A DNA stretch of 64,000 nucleotides. It comes from Dichotomocladium elegans. Lineage: Eukaryota; Mucoromycota; Mucoromycetes; Mucorales; Lichtheimiaceae. The translations under genes were made by a program, and so were the position numbers. The first letter of the stretch is position 1; every line of letters starts with the position of its first letter. Shown here piece by piece: positions 59,448 to 64,000 of this stretch. The stretch covers positions 744,001 to 808,000 of the forward strand of contig JAIXMN010000002.1 in the NCBI GenBank assembly GCA_025716815.1, written 5' to 3'. The notes under the pieces were generated by a model that ran no database searches, was not told the DNA's origin, and saw nothing but the letters and a program-made list of their open reading frames with translations.

Positions 59448-60904
59448 GGTTCTATATTGAAGAAGGGATAAGGAAGATTAGGCATGTCAAAGGGAAAAAT
59501 TGGCTTCTGTTTATAAAGCAGATGGAACCGTGGGAACAAAAAAATTCCCACGATGCATGATCTCATTGGATGTTTGTATCTCGCTCACACACCTTCTCTC
59601 TCTCTCTCTTCATCTCTCTCTCTCTCCATCCCCACATGCTTAAGAGACAAATCTTCTGTATTTCTCACGATCTTTCAAACTATACTGCCTACTTCTTTTG
59701 GGCGACGGGAATGGGAAGGATCAAACAATGGACAAGCAAGCTTCTAGAGAATGGTCTTTAACGTTGTGTTTGGAAATGACTGCATGAATTGATTGTTTAA
59801 GACCAATTTTGCCCCGGTTTCTGCGTGAGGAGATGGTTTGTTTCTTTGGGGTCGGGGGAGCTGCCGGCCCCCAGTGTGTTGTGTATATATGTGTTTTGCC
59901 GCAAGCCTCCTCAGCAACCTTTTCTTCCCTTCTCATCAAGGCTTTCTCTTGTGTCTGTACTACCCATTTAAGTTATTTGCTCGTTCGGCCCATGCTCTCC
60001 CCTCCTTCCCGATAATAATCTACACACTTTTTCTTTTAAAAGAAATATTCACGGGATGAATATCATCCTTACAAGGATTGCATCTGCAAAGAGAACCGGC
60101 TGGTGTTTCATGACAATGAGGACAGTACATGCGCATAGCAACGAGCTCACATGGCCATGTTGCTCAGCGTAGACGTACGCACCCCAAGCCAAATCTCCAT
60201 GTGATTTATCGTTGGAATTTCGGCAAGCATTTGCCCGCACTTGCAGCGATCAGCACCTCTTTCTCTATGTGCATTCTATCATGTCGAGTTGACAGCTCCA
60301 TGAATGTTATCACGCACGCACTCGAAGCATTTTCATGGTCCCACAAGCCCATCCCTCGATCCAACTGGTTAGCATCTTATTTTTCCCATGAAAAGTGTAT
60401 CCAGAAAGTGAGGATGGTGGGTATGTTGTGTGTGTTCGACGTTTGTAAGAGAGCTTTGTGTCACTGTGCGATTTCCAATGTCCTGCCCCAGGTGAACATA
60501 ACACACTTCTCCCTCTCCCTGGCCCTGTAGTGGAGCAACGAAAAGAAAGATGCATAAGCTACGCATTGACAGGGCAGCTAGGTTCTGAGAGAACCCAAAT
60601 GCTCAAGATCCCTGTGTTCACAAATCTAGGTACCGAATTGAGCACTCCAATCGACATGTCCGCTTTTTTTTTTGGGATGCATAACACACAGATCTTTGAT
60701 ACGGGGCGTCGCGGCGCAGGGGGGAGGAGGTTCCATTATTGAAATTGTGTTCAGGAATCGCACATTATTCCTTCCTGTTCTCCTTATTTGCCGGTAACAT
60801 CTGTAACGTGTGTGCGTGTGCGTGTGCGTGTGTGCGTGATTGTATGCTGAAATTTTTTCTGCTGGCATAACATTTATTGTAAGAGCGCATGTTCAGTTTT
60901 AGGT
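59448..60904. other. Intergenic region between HPPD and eL33 genes
   Basis: It has a TATA-like TTTATAAA-type element for HPPD near 59510-59517 and a CT-rich block at 59595-59625. A GTGTGC/GTGCGT repeat lies at 60808-60838. The 133-codon plus-strand frame at 60129-60530 and the frames opposite it have no convincing domain. No gene was supported. Confidence 0.5.
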
Positions 60905-61414
60905 TTAAATGTTGGAGGGGTAGAGCATCTATTGTTAGGCAGATGGTCAGCACAATACATGGAATGATGCGATGCTTCTCGTCCCCGAAACTTACGACAC
61001 GGACGGAAGCGCCAAAGGACTTGGGGGGCAAGTTCTTGCGGAAACGAGCCTTGACGACGCCGCTGGTACCATGGGTGCGGGCGATGCGACCCCAGATGAC
61101 ACGGAGCTTGGAGCCGTTCTTCTCCTTGTTGGCGTAGTAGACGTAAGCGACACGCTTGCCGAGGTAGAAGCGAGCATCCTCGGTGGTCTGAACACCCTCG
61201 AGCTTGAGGAGCGAGACATTGGGATTCTGGGTGCGCTTAGCACGTTCGTAGCCCAAAACGCGGCCCTTGCTGTACAAACTGGAAGGGAACAGAAAAAAAA
61301 AAAGAGTTTAAGTTTCCTCGGCCCTCTTTAGCCCTGATCAACTTTTCTCCCCCATCCATCCATCAATCCATCCATCCATCCATAAATATATTTTTTTTCT
61401 TACCGGTCGGTCAT
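60905..61414 (-). CDS. rpl33: 60S ribosomal protein eL33 (L35A/Rpl33)
   Basis: Large-subunit ribosomal protein. Three exons: about 61402-61414 (MTDR), about 60999-61278, and 60905-60928. The middle exon gives [60 protein letters not shown] and [14 protein letters not shown] donor GTAAGT then leads to the last exon, which encodes only MLYPSNI and stop, exactly the universal C-terminus of the family. About 109 residues, normal length. Reading through the last intron gives a false 170-codon frame. Confidence 0.95.
61350..61384. repeat. (CCAT)n microsatellite in the first eL33 intron
   Basis: Tandem CCAT units with one CAAT interruption, just upstream on the minus strand of the second eL33 exon. 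Similar GGAT units occur near 48613-48651 in the uL1 intron. Confidence 0.8.
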
Positions 61415-61870
61415 GTCGGATGGGGAGGGTGAAAATAAAAAGAGGAGGGAAGCCTGTCGGTGAAGTGGATGGTCTTTGCTCGACTATCGCTCATCTTTCT
61501 CCATCTCTCCCTTTTTCCTCTTCCCGCGCACACCCTCCATTTTTCTTATCCCCCCCCCTCCACCGCATAATCCCATTTTCAATTCCCGCCCGTCTGGATG
61601 ATCTACTATGGTGGGTGTCTAGGGAACCTCTCCCCCCGTAGTGGCAGCCCCCTCTTCCCTTCCCACCCCCGCACCGCTCGGCCCACCTCCTCTCATCATG
61701 TGGCGATCGTGACGTACTAGGGGATCATCGGGCCCCCCTTCCTCTCCACGGTCAATGCAAAATTCCCCTGTCATCCGCTCAAACAAAAACATATAATCTC
61801 TTCTTTCTCTCTCTCTCTCAAAATTTAAAATCTCCATTGACATAAGAAAACCAACAGTATAGCACTCGCA

Positions 61871-62286
61871 ATGCACGAAATTGGCATCAAGCGTAGATCA
61901 GCGGATGAAGCATATTGCCCAACGCCTACCATGCCCTCAAAAGCTCATGTCCCTGGTCAGTTTTCTTTGCGAGTTCTTTATATACGACACGGGGAAGGGA
62001 AGTGCATGAAAATGGTATCGGCTCTGACTTGGGAATTTACGCAGCAGCCAGCGCACGTCTTTACCAACCCACACCACCGCCGGACTCGGTCGTTGTCCAT
62101 AATACACCTAGCAGATCAAAATATCCATGCTGTCTTGGATGGTGAGTGGCTTTCTTCTTGTACAAAACCCCCATTCCCCCCTCCACGTACCCAATGTCTC
62201 ACATGTTGCATCCCCAACACCCCCAAAAAAGCCTGGCTGCTATATGCTTATGTTGCGCCATCGAGGAATGCTGTAGTGCAAATTAA
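61871..62286 (+). CDS. CYSTM-type cysteine-rich tail-anchored small membrane protein
   Basis: Three short exons, 61871-61955, about 62045-62141 and 62232-62286, join in frame to about 78 codons: MHEIGIKRRSADEAYCPTPT, a Pro-rich middle (ARLYQPTPPPDSVVVHNTPS), then RSKYPCCLGCLAAICLCCAI and EECCSAN with TAA at 62284-62286. The Cys-rich hydrophobic tail fits the cysteine-rich transmembrane module (CYSTM), a eukaryotic family of tiny tail-anchored proteins linked to stress and metal tolerance. Only splicing of the last intron (TG|GTGAGT to an AAAAAAG acceptor) creates the CCLGCLAAICLCC run. The first donor is GTCAGT, weaker than usual. Two in-frame acceptors three bases apart (62044 and 62047) are possible. 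The exact start could lie in an upstream exon. Confidence 0.78.
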
Positions 62287-62487
62287 ATCGAGACCATACT
62301 CAGTATGCAGTTGATGTGTATTTTTTCTTCTAGATCGAAAATAATGGAATAAAAAAAGCAATTAAAAAGAGGCGTGAACGTGAAGGAAGAGGAGGAGGAG
62401 GAGGAGGAGGAGGAGGGATGTATGTACTAAAGAAAAATGTTCAATGTGAGAGAAGGAGATGATGGATATATATGTACATCGTTTCTT

Positions 62488-64000
62488 CTAATGGAAGAAA
62501 TAGTCGCTGTTTTTCACTTGGTTAATATCGAACTCGCCTTTCTCGGGCAGTGGCAGAAGAGTCAGGTCCTCCCAAGTATGCTCATATCGACGTCCTCCGG
62601 ACCGTTTCGTAGACTTCTTCGGCTTCTCTACCTCAGCCGCTTCTTCGGAGTTCCCGTCAATCTCGTCCTCCGCCATCGACTCGTCAATGCCAAACAAGGC
62701 ATTCATTGCACGCTGCTCGTCGCTCTTTGCTGGCGGGGCTGCGTCAGTGGCAGCGTCCGGTGCCTTTGCGAAGCCAAAAGATGCAAGTGCGCTTGCATCT
62801 TCATCAACGATTCTCTCTCCATCCGGCGCAATTTCTCTAGTGACAGGAACTTTGTAGTTCTTATAGCGCTCATGGAACTCGTCGATCAGATTCTGCATGA
62901 TCGGCTTGCTATGGAGTTCAATAAATTGTTCACGAATGACCTGGTTCATATCGTCGACGTTGCACGCGTGAGTCCAGTAACTGTCATGGACGGATGCGAA
63001 AGTCAGGCCCCGCTCGTGGCAGGCAACAGCGGACATGAGCATGTGCGTAGCATCAAGTGAATGGATGAAGTTAGGAGGGAAGGCCGTGCTCTGTTTGAGG
63101 GCATTGACCGGTCGCGAGGCGTCAGGGTCTTCAATGAACACTGTCTGCAACAGAGTCGAGACTTGCTTCTTCCCGGACCGGCGATAGGGCTGCACAATCG
63201 GAAGACCAAGAGGAGTCGTCCAGATCACAGACGTCATCTGATTCGACGTCGGGTTCCTCGCAGAGAATGGCTTCTTCGTCTTCCGTCTTCGCTTGTCCGT
63301 TGTCTCTACCACGGCTGTGTTCTCATCCTCTTTGGGAAGAAGACCAGCTTCCTGCAGCGTTTCTTGAGGAACGCTCTTCGCAATACGGCGAGCCGAATCT
63401 GTCAACCAGTCTTGAATTTGGCGAGCACCGTTGAACATCTCACCAAGCGATGCAAACACCTTTCTGGCCAAGTAACCCGCCAAAACATAAACCTTGTCCT
63501 GAGGAATATCATCCCTTTCACGTAGACGGCTTTCGATCTGCGCACGTGCGCCAACGAACGTGACACCGTACACGTTCGTCATCACAGTCTGCTTGACGAC
63601 CTTTCGACTGATCTTGCCGACAAGCATCTGCGCAAGTTCCTCACCCTCGCTCGCTTCCTGCTCAATAACCTTATTCACCATCTCCGCAACGCCAGTATAC
63701 ACATCCGCAGGTCGATCGCCCGGAGCGAGATTGACCGCTTGTGCACCCGCCATGTCACCGCCCAATGCAGCATAGTGCTGGAGACCATTGCAGGTGCCGT
63801 CCTGGTGAACCGGAATCTGCGACAAGAACTCCTCAGGATGTCCGCTTCGCTGTGCCGCCGCAACTTCGTAACATGCTGCCAAGCATTGCCATGGCGAATC
63901 GGCCTTGAGCCACCAGCGCTTTCCGTTCAATGGGTTATCGACAGAGTCCAGGATGTTCGGTAGGTTATCCATCGTAAACTTTTCACGATCGCTGAAAGAG
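62488..64000 (-). CDS. rpo41: Mitochondrial DNA-directed RNA polymerase, C-terminal part (runs off window edge)
   Basis: Single-subunit T7-type polymerase that transcribes mitochondrial DNA. The frame is open from the right edge to TGA-side stop at 62488, about 503 residues, without introns. Core motifs: RWWLKADSPWQCLAACYEVA, then HQDGTCNGLQHYAALGGD with the motif-A catalytic Asp, VVKQTVMTNVYGVTFVGAR (O helix with K and YG), PLGLPIVQPYR, PPNFIHSLDATHM and SVHDSYWTHACNVDDM (motif C with the second Asp). It ends with NQVKNSDYFFH, matching the FFH-type end needed in the active site. A low-complexity Ala/Asp/Glu-rich insertion precedes the C-terminal block. The N-terminal half lies beyond position 64000. 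Confidence 0.95.
   Translation of the reverse strand, partial: SFSDREKFTMDNLPNILDSVDNPLNGKRWWLKADSPWQCLAACYEVAAAQRSGHPEEFLSQIPVHQDGTCNGLQHYAALGGDMAGAQAVNLAPGDRPADVYTGVAEMVNKVIEQEASEGEELAQMLVGKISRKVVKQTVMTNVYGVTFVGARAQIESRLRERDDIPQDKVYVLAGYLARKVFASLGEMFNGARQIQDWLTDSARRIAKSVPQETLQEAGLLPKEDENTAVVETTDKRRRKTKKPFSARNPTSNQMTSVIWTTPLGLPIVQPYRRSGKKQVSTLLQTVFIEDPDASRPVNALKQSTAFPPNFIHSLDATHMLMSAVACHERGLTFASVHDSYWTHACNVDDMNQVIREQFIELHSKPIMQNLIDEFHERYKNYKVPVTREIAPDGERIVDEDASALASFGFAKAPDAATDAAPPAKSDEQRAMNALFGIDESMAEDEIDGNSEEAAEVEKPKKSTKRSGGRRYEHTWEDLTLLPLPEKGEFDINQVKNSDYFFH

Noticed and set aside
60129..60530. 133-codon plus-strand frame containing ITHALEAF, recalling iron-dependent alcohol dehydrogenases
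   Set aside because: Only one short motif-like match; no other family motif nearby and no splice-consistent extension.
60765..60998. Extended 170-codon eL33 frame
   Set aside because: The extra residues come from reading through an intron; the splice to MLYPSNI gives the universal end.

Overview
The window reads as nuclear DNA of a filamentous fungus, most likely an early-diverging one (Mucoromycota, probably Mucorales; inferred, species not determinable). The signs are genes split by many short introns of about 40-120 bp, fungal families (Pom1-like DYRK, Dma1-like FHA-RING ligase, Hal4/Sat4-type kinase, Ptm1/GOST, Zn2Cys6 factor, mitochondrial Rpo41) and decayed Tc1/IS630-like DDE transposons. 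No operons, CRISPR or prokaryotic features were seen.

Layout. 0-1.8 kb: heat-shock-factor-type regulator (minus). 1.8-8.9 kb: gene-poor DNA with a Tc1/mariner relic. 8.9-14 kb: TEA/TEAD transcription factor (plus), convergent with a long coiled-coil protein (minus). 14-18.4 kb: gene-poor. 18.4-23 kb: Dma1-like ligase (plus), convergent with a four-LIM paxillin-like protein (minus). 23-26 kb: a decayed coding relic. 26-35.2 kb: three plus-strand genes, a class-2 DYRK kinase, a factor with two tandem Zn2Cys6 clusters and a Rad51-family recombinase. 35.2-36.5 kb: decayed repeat/transposon block. 37.2-38.6 kb: mpaB-type (DUF2236) oxygenase. 40.1-41.7 kb: secreted fasciclin protein. 42.3-49.3 kb: five tightly packed minus-strand genes (MCUR1/CCDC90-like, GOST membrane protein, Hal4-type kinase, ribosomal protein uL1, small mitochondrial-looking protein). 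50.2-57.7 kb: PP2A catalytic subunit and Snf2/Sth1 remodeller (plus). 58-64 kb: 4-hydroxyphenylpyruvate dioxygenase, ribosomal protein eL33, a tiny CYSTM protein in three exons, and the C-terminal part of mitochondrial RNA polymerase running off the right edge.

The genes are mostly housekeeping and regulatory: transcription (HSF, TEA, Zn2Cys6, Snf2), phospho-signalling (DYRK, Hal4, PP2A), cytokinesis and polarity (Dma1, LIM protein, Pom1-like DYRK), translation (uL1, eL33), mitochondria (MCUR1-like, Rpo41, small protein) and tyrosine catabolism (HPPD). They are neighbours, not a pathway cluster. The points most worth a second look are a C-terminal YAP-binding-like domain in the TEA factor, the splice-frame anomaly in the Rad51 gene, several GC-AG introns, the double zinc-cluster factor, the CYSTM mini-gene and a pair of related unidentified relics. 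All exon models were made by eye from frame continuity, splice consensus and family knowledge.
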